Of a stretch of DNA of 64,000 nucleotides, positions 1 through 11,139 are shown piece after piece (positions within the stretch are counted from its first letter, which is position 1; each line of letters begins with the position of its first letter). The DNA comes from Valencia hispanica (taxonomy: Eukaryota; Chordata; Actinopteri; Cyprinodontiformes; Valenciidae), in contig OY747704.1 of NCBI GenBank assembly GCA_963556495.2, forward strand, positions 781,001 to 845,000. Direction: 5' to 3'. The translations under genes and the position numbers were made by a program. Under the pieces are notes generated by a model, which saw only the letters and a program-made list of their open reading frames with translations, was not told where the DNA came from and did not search any database.

Positions 1-389
1 GACGGGAGTATTGTGCCTTGAAGTGAGCACACTGTGAGCACATGTTCCATTTAGCTGCACATGAAGAGGCCAGCATAAATCGGCTAGCTTGTGAACCATC
101 ATCATTTGGAGCTTGACCTTTTCTTCTACACCAAACGTCAAATAAACCTCGGGAGCAGTTACACAGAACTCTGGCTTCAATCACAGGAGGTGAGACAGTT
201 ATGGCTGGGATTAAATGCTGCTGATCATTTCTCAGGGTTTGTGCTGTAAAACTGGATTATAAAATATAAAATAATCTGAGGAATTTTGCAACTTTTACAG
301 AAAGAAAATCTCAGATGCGTGCACAAAGAGGAGAGACCACATACAGCAGCAAACTGTTTCTTAGAAATCTGTCATGGATCCCAGGAATT
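1..389. other. Non-coding, no feature recognised
   Basis: No convincing exon, RNA gene or repeat is seen here. By position it is probably intron of the minus-strand unc5d-like gene. The right edge, an aggaat just before an L2 tail, may be one copy of a weak target-site duplication whose other copy is at 9887-9892. Confidence 0.4.
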
Positions 390-1297
390 TCAATTCAATT
401 TAGTTTTTTTATGTAGCGCCAATTCACAACAGATGTCATCTCAAGGCAATTAACAAGAAGTCATTTCAATACATTTATACAAACATTCCAATCAGTTAAA
501 AAGTTTCCTATTTAAGGAATCCTAGCAGATTGCGTCAGTCATTGGCGTGAGGTTGGGCCCCGTTGATGCAGACTTTCCAACCATAGCAATCCTTCAGCAA
601 TCCCTCATACTGAGCAAGCATGTAGCGACGGTGGAGTAGAAAAACTCCCCTTTAACAGGAAGACACCTCCAACAGAACCAGGCTCAGTAGGAGCGGCCAT
701 CTGCCACGACCGTCTGGGGGTTTGAGAAGACAGAGTAGAGACACAGAAGAAACAGAAGATCTGATATAAGAGTACTTTCTATGTTACAGAAAGTAAGAAG
801 TTGAAAAACAGGATGTTCTGTTACTGGGAGCATCATCCCAGTCGATGCCCCCCGTCCAACAGGGCATTGCAGCCAAGCAGGATACCAGATCAGGTATATC
901 TTCTATGGAGAGAAAAACACTGAGAGAACACAAAGTTAACAGTCGAAATAACAGAATGTACTGTAATACAACTGGAGAGTCGTAGGAGAAAAAAGTAGCA
1001 GAGTGAAGAAAATTGGTAAGTCTGTCCTCCAGCAGTCTAACCCTATAGCAGCATAACTACAGCGCTAGCTCAGGATGACCTAAGCCACTCTAACTATAAG
1101 TTTTATCAAAAAGGAACGTTTTAAGCCTGGCTTTAAAAGTAAACAGTGTCTGCCTAACGGACTAAACCTGCAGTCTGAAACAATTAGATCTCTGATGTAT
1201 GATGGAGCTTGATTATTAAGGGCTTTGTATGTAAGAAGAAGGATCTTAAATTATTCTGGATTTAACAGGGAGCCATTGAAGGGACGCTAAAACAGGA
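390..1297 (-). mobile_element. L2-A LINE, 3' part (end of RT and 3' UTR), minus strand
   Basis: Read on the minus strand, this stretch matches the 3' UTR and last part of the ORF2 reverse transcriptase of the L2-A copies at 1298-3143 and 14911-17037. It includes the stretch for the C-terminal motif HWLPVQSRI and the end, where a ctatataaat-like box and gaatt repeats would be (here mutated, near 390-425). It joins head to head with the plus-strand copy at about 1298, where the sequence switches strand after aggagaa. It is probably the 3' end of the same minus-strand L2-A element whose endonuclease lies at 3144-4608 and whose ORF1 lies at 8600-9886. The frame is closed by stops and indels. Confidence 0.85.
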
Positions 1298-3143
1298 GAA
1301 TGGTCTGGTGTCTGTTCTGGTTTTGTTAGATCTCAGTGCTGCTTTTGACACAGTCGATCATAATATTCTCTTAGAAAGGCTTGAACATGTTGCAGGGATC
1401 AAAGGAACAGCACTAGGCTGGTTTAAATCATATTTGTCTGATAGATTCCAGTTTGTTCATCTAAATGATCAATCTTCTTCACTCTCAAGGGTTACTTGTG
1501 GGGTTCCACAGGGTTCTGTGCTTGGACCAATACTTTTCACCATATATATGCTTCCAATTGGTAGAATCATTAGACAGCGTGGGACAAATTTCCACAGCTA
1601 TGCCGATGATACACAACTATATTTATCAATAAATCCTGATTAACCCAGTCAGTTAGGTAGATTACAGGCATGTCTGGAAGACATAAAAACATGGATGAAT
1701 CAAAACTTTTTGCTTTTAAATTCTGACAAGATAGAAGTTGCTGTCTTTGAACCAGAAGTTCTAAAACAGAAACTGATTAGTCAATCACTTCATCTGGATG
1801 GCATTAAATTGGCCCCCAGTAATAACGTAAAAAACCTTGGTGTTATTTTTGACCAAGACTTGACATTTAAATCCCATATTAAACAGGTTTCTAGGATTTC
1901 CTTCTTTCACCTCCGGAATATTGCTAAAATTAGAAACATCCTGTCCAGGAGTGATGCTGAGAAACTCGTCCATGCATTTGTTACCTCAAGGCTGGACTAC
2001 TGTAATTCTTTACTATCAGGTAGTCCACAAAATGCCATTAAAAGCCTTTAGTTTATCCAAAATGCGGCAGCAAGAGTTCTGATGAATATTAAAAAGAGAG
2101 ATCACATTTCTCCTGTTTTAGCTTCCCTTCATTGGCTCCCTGTTCAATCCAGAATAGAATATAAGATCCTTCTTCTTACATACAAAGCTCTTAATAATCA
2201 AGCTCCATCATACATCAGAGATCTAATTGTTTCATATGTTCCCAACAGAGCACTTCGCTCTCAGACTGCAGGTTTACTTGTAGTTCCTAGGATCTCTAAA
2301 AGTAGAATGGGAGGCAGATCTTTTAGTTATCAGGCTCCTCTCCTGTGGAACCAGCTCCCAGTTTTAGTCCGTGAGGCAGACACTCTGTTTACTTTTAAGG
2401 CCAGGCTTAAAACTTTCATTTTTGATAAAGCTTATAGTTAGAGTGGCTTAGGTCATCCTGAGCCATCTCTGTAGTTATGCTGCTATAGGCTTAGACTGCT
2501 GGAGGACAGACTTACCAATTTCTTCACTCTGCTACTTCCTCTTCTACTACTACTCTCCAGTTGTATTACAGTACATTCTGCTATTTCGACTGTTAACTGT
2601 TTTCTCTCAGTGTTTTTCTCTCCATAGAAGATATACCTGGTCTCGTATGCTGCTTGGCTGCAATGCCCTGTTGGACGGGAGGCATCGACTGGGATGGTGC
2701 TCCCAGTGGCTGAACATCCACTGTGTCCTGTTATCAACTTTTTACTTTCTGTGACATAGAAAGTAGTCTTATATCAGATTTTCTGTTCCTTCTGTGTCTC
2801 TGCTCTGTCTTCTCAAACCCCCAGACGGTCGTGGCAGATGGCCGCTCCTACTGAGCCTGATTCTGTTGGAGGTTTCTTCCTGTTAAAGGGGAGTTTTTCC
2901 TCTCCACCGTCGCTACATGCTTGCTCAGTATGAGGGATTGCTGTAGGATTGCTGTGGTTGGAAAGTCTGCCCAACCTCAGGCCAATGACTGACGCAATCA
3001 GCTGGGATTCCTTAAATAGGAAACTTTTTAACTGATTGGAATGTTTGTATAACTATATTGAAATGACTTATTGTTAAGTGCCTTGAGATGACATCTGTTG
3101 TGAATTGGCGCTATATAAATAAACTAAATTGAATTGAATTGAA
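1298..3143 (+). mobile_element. L2-A LINE, 5'-truncated copy, plus strand
   Basis: A 5'-truncated non-LTR retrotransposon of the L2 clade. It begins inside the reverse transcriptase and runs through the end of ORF2 (about 2441), a 3' UTR of about 700 bp, and a tail reading tataaataaactaaattgaattgaattgaa. The 3' UTR carries the same blocks as the other L2-A copies in the window, for example cagacggtcgtggcagatgg and the ggaaactttttaactgattgg segment. Together with the minus-strand copy to its left it forms a large inverted repeat (390-1297 against roughly 2095-3143). Confidence 0.9.
1308..2441 (+). pseudogene. L2-A reverse transcriptase fragment, broken
   Basis: This is the C-terminal two thirds of an L2 reverse transcriptase. 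Motif A ([16 protein letters not shown]), motif B (GVPQGSVLGPILF) and motif C (YADDTQLYL) are all visible in the first open part (1308-1643). That part ends at a stop just after the INPD motif, where the intact copy at 14901-16349 reads on. Open parts at 1695-2051 and 2082-2441 carry the thumb and the conserved C-terminal HWLPVQSRIEYKILLLTYKAL region. The stop after SIKSL-like residues near 2049 is a second point change (cag to tag) relative to the intact copy. It is a dead copy; the enzyme would have primed reverse transcription of L2 RNA at a nicked target. Confidence 0.9.
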
Positions 3144-4608
3144 CAAAATGGAACACTTCCTTAAATAATTTGGTTGGGATTGGGTCCAACATACAAGTTG
3201 AAGGTTTAGATGAGGCTAATATTTTTGATAATTCCAAAAGCTCGACTGAATCAAAACAGCCTAAGCACAAATGAGGTTCTACAGTTCTTTCTGATGCTGC
3301 CTCATGCACTGAGGAAGAAGTAATCATGTTTGGGAGGATGCCAATGATTTTATTTTTAATTGAATTAATTTTATTTATGAAGAATCCCATAAAATCATCA
3401 CTGCTAAGAGCTCGGGGAATAGTTGCCTCAACAGAGCTATGACTCTGTGTAAGTTTGGCAACTGTACTAAAAAGAAACCTATGATTGTTTTTATTTGCCT
3501 GTATTAATGATGAACAATATGCTGTTCTAGCTTGTCGAAGGGTCTTTTTATACAGCAGTAGACTGTTTTTCCAGGTTAAATAGGAATCCTCTAAATGTAG
3601 AGCGCCATTTTCTCTCCAACTTCCTAGTACTCTGCTTTAAAGTACGCAACTCTGCATTAAACCAAGGAGTCAGCCTCCTATGGCTAGCCACTTTCTTTTT
3701 TAAGGGGGCTACACTATCTAATGCCAAACGCAATGAGGAAGTAACGCTGTGAACCAGACCATCAATTTCTGAAGGGTTAGAGATGGAATTGCCGCCATCC
3801 ACTATGTTACTCTGAGACACTGAGGAAATAGAATGGAACAGATTCTTTAAAAATTGTTACAGCATTGTCTGATAAAGCTCTACTATAATGAAATTTTCAG
3901 ATTTAAGGTGGTCAGTTAAAGTAAATTCAAAAGTTATCAAGAAGTGGTCAGACAGGACCGGGTTATGTGGGTGGACTGTTATTTCCTCACACTCAATACC
4001 GTATGTCAGTACAAGGTCCAAAGTGTGTTTACCCGAGTGGGTCGATCCCTGTACTTTTTGAGTAAAGCCAACTGAGTCTAAAATAGCATTAAAGGCTGCA
4101 TTTAGGCTATCACTTTCAGTATCCACATGAATATTGAAGTTCCCCACTATAATGGCCCTATCAGTATTTAATACAAAATTAGATAAAAAATGTAAGATCT
4201 GATCCAAGAATTGAGAGTAAGGGCCTGGTGGACGATACAAAACCACAAACAAAAATGGTCTTAATGTTTTGCAACTTGGATGAGAAAATTAAGGGTTAGA
4301 TATTCAAAAGAACTGTAGCTATCAATTGGTCTGGGATTAATTAGTAAATCAGAATGAAAAATGGTTGCAACTCCTTCTCCTCGCCCAGTATTTCTAGGAA
4401 TGTTAAAATTTTAATGACGGGAAGGAGTTGATTCATTTATACTGACATAATCCTCCTGCTGCAACCAGGTTTTGGTGAGACAAAGCAAATCAATGTGATT
4501 ATCACAAATCAAGTCATTTACTAACAAAGTCTTTGAGGAGAGAGATCTTATGTTTAATAAACCACATTTAATAGATTTATTTTTCTGTTCAGTCAAAGTC
4601 GTATTTAT
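3144..4608 (-). pseudogene. L2-A ORF2 endonuclease part, minus strand, broken
   Basis: Read on the minus strand, pieces at 4596-4411, 4252-3857, 3820-3548 and 3390-3124 together make the 5' half of an L2 ORF2. Endonuclease motifs are [11 protein letters not shown] at the start, then TKTWL (usually SETWL), IIVGNFNIHVD and LSDHFLITFEF. These are followed by the linker to the reverse transcriptase (RLTPWFNAELRTLKQ). Frameshifts separate the pieces. This is an apurinic/apyrimidinic-type endonuclease that would nick target DNA. The 3' continuation is cut by the plus-strand L2-A at 3143. The likely 3' end of the same copy is at 390-1297, with about 1 kb of reverse transcriptase missing. Its ORF1 is beyond the Rex1-like insertion, at 8600-9886. 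Confidence 0.85.
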
Positions 4609-4692
4609 CTTTATAGGAGACGTGGATGCAGAGCAGGAGCAAAAAGGAGACAGAGAAAGAGGAAGTTCAAGCCATCTCTTCCATCGATCATA

Positions 4693-7291
4693 ATGGACAA
4701 CGTAAGATCACTGGCTAACAAGATGGATGAACTCCAAGCCCTTACAAGGACTCAGCCAGAGTACAGTGAATGCAGTGTTATGTGTTTTACTGAGACGTGG
4801 CTGCTGGATCATATCCCCGACTCCAACGTCTGTCTGCCAGGCTTCCTGACTGTACGAGCAGACAGAGATCTGAAGACGAGCAGAAAAAGAAAAGGTGGTG
4901 GAGTAGCAGTGCTTGTCAACAACAGATGGTGTCATCCAGGACATGTTACTGTGAAGTGTCGTCTCTGCAGCCCAGATGTCGAACTCTTGGCAGTGAGTTT
5001 TCGTCCATATAATTTACCAAGAGAGTTCCCCCATGTAATTTTGGCAGTTGTTTACATTCCACCTTCAGCCGTTGCCGACACTGCATGTGATGTCATCAGA
5101 TCCGTTGTTGCTAAGCTACAGACACAGCACCCCAATGCATTTGTGGCAATATCTGGTGATTTTAATCGTGCCTCGCTCTCTACTACACTTCCAACATTTC
5201 AACAGTTTGTCAGCTGCTCTACAAAAGAAAACAGGACCTTGGATTTGTTTTATGCAAATGTAAAGGATTCATACATGTCCAAACCAAGACCTCCTCTGGG
5301 ACAATCAGATCACAATCTTGTTTTTCTCTGTTCAGAATATAAACCCCTTGTTCAGAGGCAACATGTGACAAAACGAACTGTGAGAAAATGGTCACAGGAA
5401 GCTGAAGAAGCCCTGCAGGGTTGTTTTGCAACCACAGACTGGATGACTCTTTGCCAAGCACATGGAGAGGACATCAATGCCATGACTGAGTGTGTGACTG
5501 ATTATATAAACTTCTGTGTGGACAACATCATCCCCACCAGAACAGTGAGATGCTTCCCTAATAACAAACCCTGGATCACCAGTGACCTGAAGGAACTGCT
5601 AAACAAGAAAAAAATAGCCTTCAGGGAGGGAGACAGGGAATTACTGAGGAGTATACAGAAGCAACTTAAAGTCAAGATCAGAGACAGCAAGGAGGCATAC
5701 AGGAAGAAGCTGGAGAACAAACTACAGAGGAACAATACCAGAGATGTCTGGTCAGGAATGAGAAAGATCACAGGTTTTAAGGACAGGAAGGATTGGATAG
5801 ATGGACGTCTGGAGAGAGCCAATGAACTGAGCATATTCTTCAACAGGTTCAGTTCAGGAACTAGCTCAGCATCCCCCTCTCCTGTTCCCAGCCAAACAGA
5901 CATCCCACTCTCCTCTGATCAACAGCTTTCCTGTTACACCTCGGATGTTTTATCCTTCAACTCAGCCATGGACTCTTCTGCTTCCACAAGTTTGACTTCA
6001 ACCAAGTCAGGAGATGCTGCTACCCCCTTTGCCTCCCCCTCCCACTTGTCTGTCTCCAAAAGTCAGGTGAAGAGGCAGCTGGAGAAACTGAACCGGAACA
6101 AGGCTGCAGGTCCAGATGGTGTCAGCCCCAGAGTCCTGAAGGCCTGTGCAGAGCAGCTCTGTGGGATTCTGCAGCACATCTTCAACCTTAGCCTAACTCA
6201 GGAGAAGGTGGAAGTGGAAGAAGAAGTGGATGTGGAAGACATCCTGCCTTGTTCCAGTACCCAAAAGAACTCACCCATCAGTCATCAATGACTATAGACC
6301 CGTTGCCCTGACATCCCACATCATGAAGGTCCTGGAGAGACTCCTGTTGGCACCCCTGAGTAAGCAAACAAGAACGTATCAAGACCCACTGCAGTTTGCT
6401 TATCGCTGTGGAGTTGGAGTTGAAGATGCCATCATCCACCTACTTCAACCAACCCACTGTCATCTGGACAAAGCAGGCAGCACTGTGAGGATCATGTTCT
6501 TTGATTTCTCCAGTGCATTTAACACAATTCAGCCTGATTTGCTTTGTCAGAAACTCCTGAAGACACAGGTGGAGCCCTCAACAATCGCCTGGATCAATGA
6601 CTACCTGACCAACAGACCACAATTTGTGAGACTGAAGAATTGTGTGTCAAACCAGGTGGTCAGCAGCACAGGAGCACCACAGGGGACCGTACTCTCACCA
6701 TTCCTTTTCCCTCTGTACACCTCAGACTTCCAGTACAAATCAGAGACCTGTCATCTGCAGAAATACTCAGATGACTCTGCAATTGTCAGGTGTATCAGAG
6801 ATGGACAAGAAGCTGAATACAGAGAGCTGGTGGACCGCTTTGTGACATGGTGTGGAAACAATCGTCTCACCTTGAATGTGAAAAAAACAAAGGAGATGAT
6901 TGTAGATTTCAGAAGAAACAGGGATAAGTCAAAAACTGTTTCCATCATGGGAGAAGAAGTGGAGGTGGTTGAGGAGTATAAATACCTCGGAGTTCACCTT
7001 GACAACAGACTGGACTGGAGGCGCAACAGTGAAACCGTCTACAAGAAGGGACAGAGCAGACTGTACTTCTTGAGGAAGCTTATGTCCTTCAAGGTTTGCA
7101 GCAAGATGCTGGAGATCTTCTACAAGTCTGTTGTGGAGAGTGTAATCTCTTCAGCCGTCATCTGTTGGGGTAGCAGCATCAGAGCCAGGGACTTAAAAAG
7201 GCTAAACAACCTGATAAAGAAGGTTGGTTCTGTTCTTGGGACAACTGTGGAAAATCTGGAGATGATAATGCAAAGAAGGATTCTTCATTAA
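4693..7291 (+). pseudogene. Rex1-like endonuclease-reverse transcriptase, one frameshift
   Basis: Two overlapping open parts (4693-6291 and 6230-7291) make one polyprotein. Part one holds the endonuclease (MCFTETWLLD, AISGDFNRA, LDLFYANV, GQSDHNLVFL), a long linker rich in Lys and Arg, a Ser/Thr/Pro-rich spacer, and the start of the reverse transcriptase (KLNRNKAAGPDGVSPRVL). Part two holds motif A (FDFSSAFNTIQPDLL), motif B (GAPQGTVLSPFLF), motif C (YSDD) and the thumb. The frame changes at about 6205-6235, in a purine-rich stretch of GAAG and GTGGAAG units that looks like a small local expansion. There is a stop after QRRILH, then the C-terminal end continues into 7387 and, after the L2-B insertion, from 8452. 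Not functional as it stands, but little decayed. Confidence 0.88.
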
Positions 7292-7393
7292 ATCAAGAAA
7301 ATTACGGACAACCCTGAGCATCCTCTTCATGAGACTGTCATACAACAACAGAGGATATTCAGTCAGAGGCTTCTTCAGTTTCGCTGCAATACA

Positions 7394-8451
7394 AGGCAAG
7401 GCAAGGCAAGGCAATTTTATTTGTATAGCACACTTTCAACAGCAGGGTAATTCAAGGTGCTTTACATGATTTGGTGATTTAAAAGAAACACATAAAAGAA
7501 ACACACATTACACATGATACACAATAGAAAAAATAAAAAAAAGCAAGAGAGCATGAACACATTTCATACATATAACATCAAGCATTTACTCAAAGGCAAT
7601 TCTAAACAGATGGGTTTTAAGTCTCGATTTAAAGCAGTTCAGAGTTTCAGCAGCTCTACACTCGTCAGGAAATCTGTTCCAGATAAGGGGAGCATAGAAA
7701 CTGAAAGCTGCTTCTCCATGTTTAGTTCTGAGTCTAGGGATGTTTAGTAGGCTAGAGTTGGAGGACCTGAGTGGTCTTGGTGGTTGGTACCATGACAACA
7801 GGTCTTCAACATATTTTGGTGCTAAGCCATGTAATGATTTATAAACTAGTAAAAGTATTTTAAAGTCTATTCTCTGAGCTACAGGGAGCCAGTGTAAGGA
7901 CTTTAGAACTGGGGTGATGTGCTCTACTTTCCTGGTTCTAGTGAGTACGCGAGCGGCAGCGTTCTGGATCAGCTGCAGCTGTCTGATTGACTTTTTAGGC
8001 AGACCTGTGAAGATGCTGTTGCAGTAATCAATCCGACTAAAGATAAACGCATGGATGAGTTTTTCTAGGTCGTGTTGCAAAATCAGTCCTTTAATCCTAG
8101 AGATGTTCTTCAGGTGATAGAACGCTGACCTTGTTATTGCCTTTATGTGACCCTGGAGGTTCAGGTCTGAGTCCATTACTACACCTAGGTTACGAACCTG
8201 ATCAGTAGTTTCTAGCTGTATTAATTGAAGCTGTGTGCTGACTCTTGATCGTTCCTCCTTGGGTCCAAAAATAATCACTTCAGTTTTGTTTCTATTCAGC
8301 TGGAGAAAGTTATGGCACATCCATCCATTTATTTGGTCAATGCATTGATTTAGGGTTTGAATGGGTTCAGAGTCACCTGGTGACATTGTAATGTAGAGCT
8401 GAGTGTCATCTGCGTAGTTATGGTAGCTAATGTTGGTCGCTATATAATACA
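7394..8451 (-). mobile_element. L2-B LINE, 5'-truncated, inserted in the Rex1-like element
   Basis: A minus-strand, 5'-truncated L2-family copy. On the plus strand its tail is the caaggcaaggcaaggcaa run near 7394-7412 (ttgcc repeats on its own strand), followed by a 3' UTR with ttttatttgtatagca. Its coding part is at 7586-8386. The host Rex1 coding sequence reads on directly across it. The sequence aataca is present at both edges (7388-7393 and 8446-8451), giving a 6-bp target-site duplication. The family differs from L2-A in protein and in tail. Confidence 0.92.
7586..8386 (-). CDS. L2-B reverse transcriptase C-terminal part, open
   Basis: A 266-residue open frame covers the C-terminal half of an L2 reverse transcriptase. 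It begins right after where the YADDTQLYI catalytic motif would be (its start, [13 protein letters not shown], follows that motif in the copies at 14734-14919 and 52100-52200). It then runs through [16 protein letters not shown], the thumb with [14 protein letters not shown], and the terminal [16 protein letters not shown] and [15 protein letters not shown] segments. Upstream the sequence continues to the truncation point at 8445, still in L2-B. No endonuclease and no catalytic aspartates are left, so it cannot act alone. The lack of internal stops suggests a fairly young copy. Confidence 0.88.
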   Translation of the reverse strand: MSPGDSEPIQTLNQCIDQINGWMCHNFLQLNRNKTEVIIFGPKEERSRVSTQLQLIQLETTDQVRNLGVVMDSDLNLQGHIKAITRSAFYHLKNISRIKGLILQHDLEKLIHAFIFSRIDYCNSIFTGLPKKSIRQLQLIQNAAARVLTRTRKVEHITPVLKSLHWLPVAQRIDFKILLLVYKSLHGLAPKYVEDLLSWYQPPRPLRSSNSSLLNIPRLRTKHGEAAFSFYAPLIWNRFPDECRAAETLNCFKSRLKTHLFRIAFE

Positions 8452-8599
8452 GACCGCTACAGGAAATCCTTCCTGCCCACAGCCATCATCATCTACAACA
8501 AATCCTTAAAGAATTAATTATATGAGCTATACCAACACTTAATTTCCCTCTGGAATCAATAAAGTATTTTTGAGTTGGAATTGAATTTGAATTATGAGA

Positions 8600-9886
8600 T
8601 TTCCATAATTATCTTTTGTTGGCTTAACTTTTAGTCCATTTAATTTTGGCCGTGGACAAGACATTGTTTCTATAGGGTAATGGGTGGGTAACAGTACAGA
8701 AGCAGCAGAGAGGTGGGTTAAACTACGACTCTGCTTCCTGGTCTGGACCCTGGGTTTTCAGTGTTTTGGAGGACTAATAAATTCGGCCATATTCCTAGAA
8801 AGAAGAGCTTCTCCATCCAAAGTGGGATGGATGCCGTCTCTCCGGATCAGACCAGGTTTTCCCCAAAAAGTTCTCCAGTTATCAATGTAGCCCACATCGT
8901 TTGCAGGACACCATCTAGACAACCATTGATGGAATGACAGCATGGGGTTAAATATGTTGTCACTGGTCCGATCAGGCATCGGACCAGAAAAGATTACTGA
9001 GTCTGACATTGTTTTGGCAAACTTACACACCCGAAGCAACACTAATTTTTGCGACCTCCGATTGGCGTAACCGGGTGTCATTACCGCCAGCGTGAATAAC
9101 AATCTTACTGTTTTTACGCTTATCTTTAGCCAGTAGTTTCAGGTAGGATTTGATGTCGCCTGTTCTGGCCCCTGGCAAGCATTTGACTATGGTCAATGGT
9201 GTCTCTAATGCCACGTTTCTGACTATGGAGCTGCCAATTACCAGGGTCGGCTTCTCAGTGGGTGTGTCGCTAAGCGGGGAAAATCTGTTAGAAACGTGGA
9301 CCGGTTGGTGGTGGCCCGTGGGCTGGGTCGTAGAACTATGCTTCCTACGTACAGTCACCCAGCCGGCCTGAGGTCCCGGCTGCGCGGGCTCTACCAGAGG
9401 TCAGCTAGGGGGTTCTGTCCTTGTTGGCTCCGCACTGGCTAATGGGCTTTGGCTATCTGCTGGTTTTTCAACAGCGCGGAGCCGTGCTTCTAATTCTGAT
9501 ACCCTCGCCTCCAAAGCTACAAAGATATTATATTTCTTACAGTTACCATTATCACTAAAAGAAGCAGGGAAGTAACTAAACATCTGACAGAGAGAGCAAG
9601 AGAGAAGAGAAGAGTTAGAGAAAGGAGAGCAAAGAGTAGCCATAGCCGCAATGAAGCTAAGCTAACTGAGCTAGCGAGACCTTACCACCCCAAAAAAACT
9701 GTGTGAAACACAAGGAGTTCCCAAAACGTAAAGTCCACCACCACAAAACGTGTGTTTTAGTGTGCTTGTGTGTTAAAATAACTTAGAGAGGCCGTCAGCA
9801 CAGAGAAAACAAGAAAACAGGGAGTCCAACAGCGACAACAGGAAATGACGCAATACGGCTTACCCTGTCACAGAGTCACGTACAGG
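8600..9886 (-). mobile_element. L2-A LINE 5' part: 5' UTR and ORF1 with SGNH esterase domain
   Basis: On the minus strand this reads as a 5' UTR (about 9886-9644) followed by ORF1. ORF1 starts at 9643 with a short coiled-coil stretch (ALEARVSELEARLRAVE). It then has an SGNH/GDSL-type hydrolase domain in pieces 9358-9023 and 9102-8758, overlapping across a frameshift. Esterase-bearing ORF1 proteins are established for L2 and CR1 clade LINEs, where ORF1 binds RNA. It is oriented like the endonuclease at 3144-4608 and is separated from it only by the Rex1-like insertion, so both are probably one element. Assignment to family A rests on this arrangement. Confidence 0.78.
8758..9643 (-). pseudogene. 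L2 ORF1 protein, coiled coil plus SGNH hydrolase, frameshifted
   Basis: The pieces in order are 9643-9401 (N-terminus, coiled coil), 9358-9023 and 9102-8758. SGNH-family landmarks are visible: block [11 protein letters not shown] with its Ser, the Gly-containing [12 protein letters not shown], block [15 protein letters not shown] with the Gly-x-Asn-Asp signature, and block V RRDGIHPTLDG with the Asp-x-x-His pair. The catalytic Ser, Asn, Asp and His are therefore all still encoded. A frameshift near 9060-9100 and a stop between the first two pieces break the frame. In L2-type LINEs this protein is thought to act in the ribonucleoprotein particle; the use of the esterase activity is unresolved. 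Confidence 0.82.
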
Positions 9887-9892
9887 AGGAAT

Positions 9893-11139
9893 GAGGCTGT
9901 CCTTCGTTGTGCCTGAGCACACCAACATACAAACATAAAACCACAGAGTATGGCTTTGGATGAAGGATTTAATTACTATTCTGCCACAGATGACGATTTA
10001 GAATCTATCAGTAAAGTTAGCAGGAAATATGAGCTTTGGACCATGTTCCTCCACAAACATACTACAACACCCCCCCCCCCCTCTCTCTCTGCAATGTTCT
10101 GGTGTAAATTAGGACTTAAAAGAAACTACACTGGAGGAAGCTCCTCCTGTGAAAACGAGACTTAAGATAGAATGGAACCTGTAGATTGTTCTTCCCATGG
10201 CGTGTTCTCTCACCCCCTCCCGAAATTGCAATATTTGTTCAGAATTCCGATGTTTAATAAGTAAAGCGACTCTTTTACCTCATAGAGCATCATTTGAGCT
10301 GGCAAATATACAACATTTGAAATATAACCCAAATTTAAAAGGTTTAACCAAATTTCTTGCACCACATAAAAACGTACCTGATAGTTATACAAAATAATTT
10401 TTCTAATCTTCTAAGAGGACAAACATTTTATGAAGTAATTAAAAGATCCTTTCTGTAAAATAAAAAGCCTTCAGAAATAAAATTAAAATTCACATGGCAT
10501 TTCATCTATAATATATGGGCTGAAATGGTTTTCTAACGTTTATCGCTCCAACACTGAGTTAACTGCATTAAAAAGGTCCTATAGAATTTTAACAATGCTT
10601 CCCTCAAAGGAATCCCTGAGCTGGCAAACAAAACAAGAAAAAATCTTGAGTAAATGTGCATCTTGCTCTGAGGAGGATCTTTGGAAAGGTTAGGTCTTTT
10701 CCCACCTCTGTTCCTATGCCTGGTTGATCATTCGGCTCATACTATGTTCTCTTTGTGGTTCTAATTCCTAAAGGAAGCAGAGTGTCCTGCTGTGTTCAGC
10801 CTGTCGTTCTCAGAGACAGACAGAGTGCCAGACAGCAGTTTTAATTAATAAAGGCTCTCGTTTACCACTAGTTCATTGTGAACATCAGTGCAAAGGGTAC
10901 ACTGGCACATTGTACCAGTTTCTTTACACCACTATATTCCTTTTTTTTTTAAATCAACTCAAGTTCTTCTTATTTGTGAATTTTACCAACATAGAACCAA
11001 GATAGAACTAGACTTTAGGAAACCTAAATGTTAAAGTCTGTAGTCTGAATGTTCTTTGGCAAGTTGCAGTCTTTGAGGAGAAATGTACCTGTTATACTAT
11101 GGATCCAATCAGGAAAGGGCAGCACAGCATCAAAAACAA
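9893..11139. other. Non-coding, no gene recognised
   Basis: The only open frames here are short (about 9950-10397), and no codon pattern or motif supports them. A C-run followed by a short CT repeat lies at 10071-10090 and a T-run at 10938-10951. The rest is AT-rich and looks like old, decayed sequence. No known element could be named. Confidence 0.4.

Larger units (their letters stand above)
4609..8585 (+). mobile_element. Rex1-like LINE, near full-length ORF2, split by an L2-B insertion
   Basis: A non-LTR retrotransposon of the Rex1/Babar (CR1-like) group, judged from its endonuclease start ([16 protein letters not shown]), its reverse transcriptase motifs FFDFSSAFNTIQP and KYSDDSAIV, and the C-terminal EYKYLGVHLDNRLDW motif. 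The C-terminal coding end resumes at 8452 ([13 protein letters not shown]) after an L2-B at 7394-8451. It ends near 8585 in gaatt-type repeats after an aataaagt motif. The element sits between ORF1 (8600-9886) and ORF2 (3144-4608) of a minus-strand L2-A. The 8-base string ttatcttt occurs just left of its 5' end and just right of its 3' end, which may be a target-site duplication. Left boundary good to about 15 bp. Confidence 0.85.
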
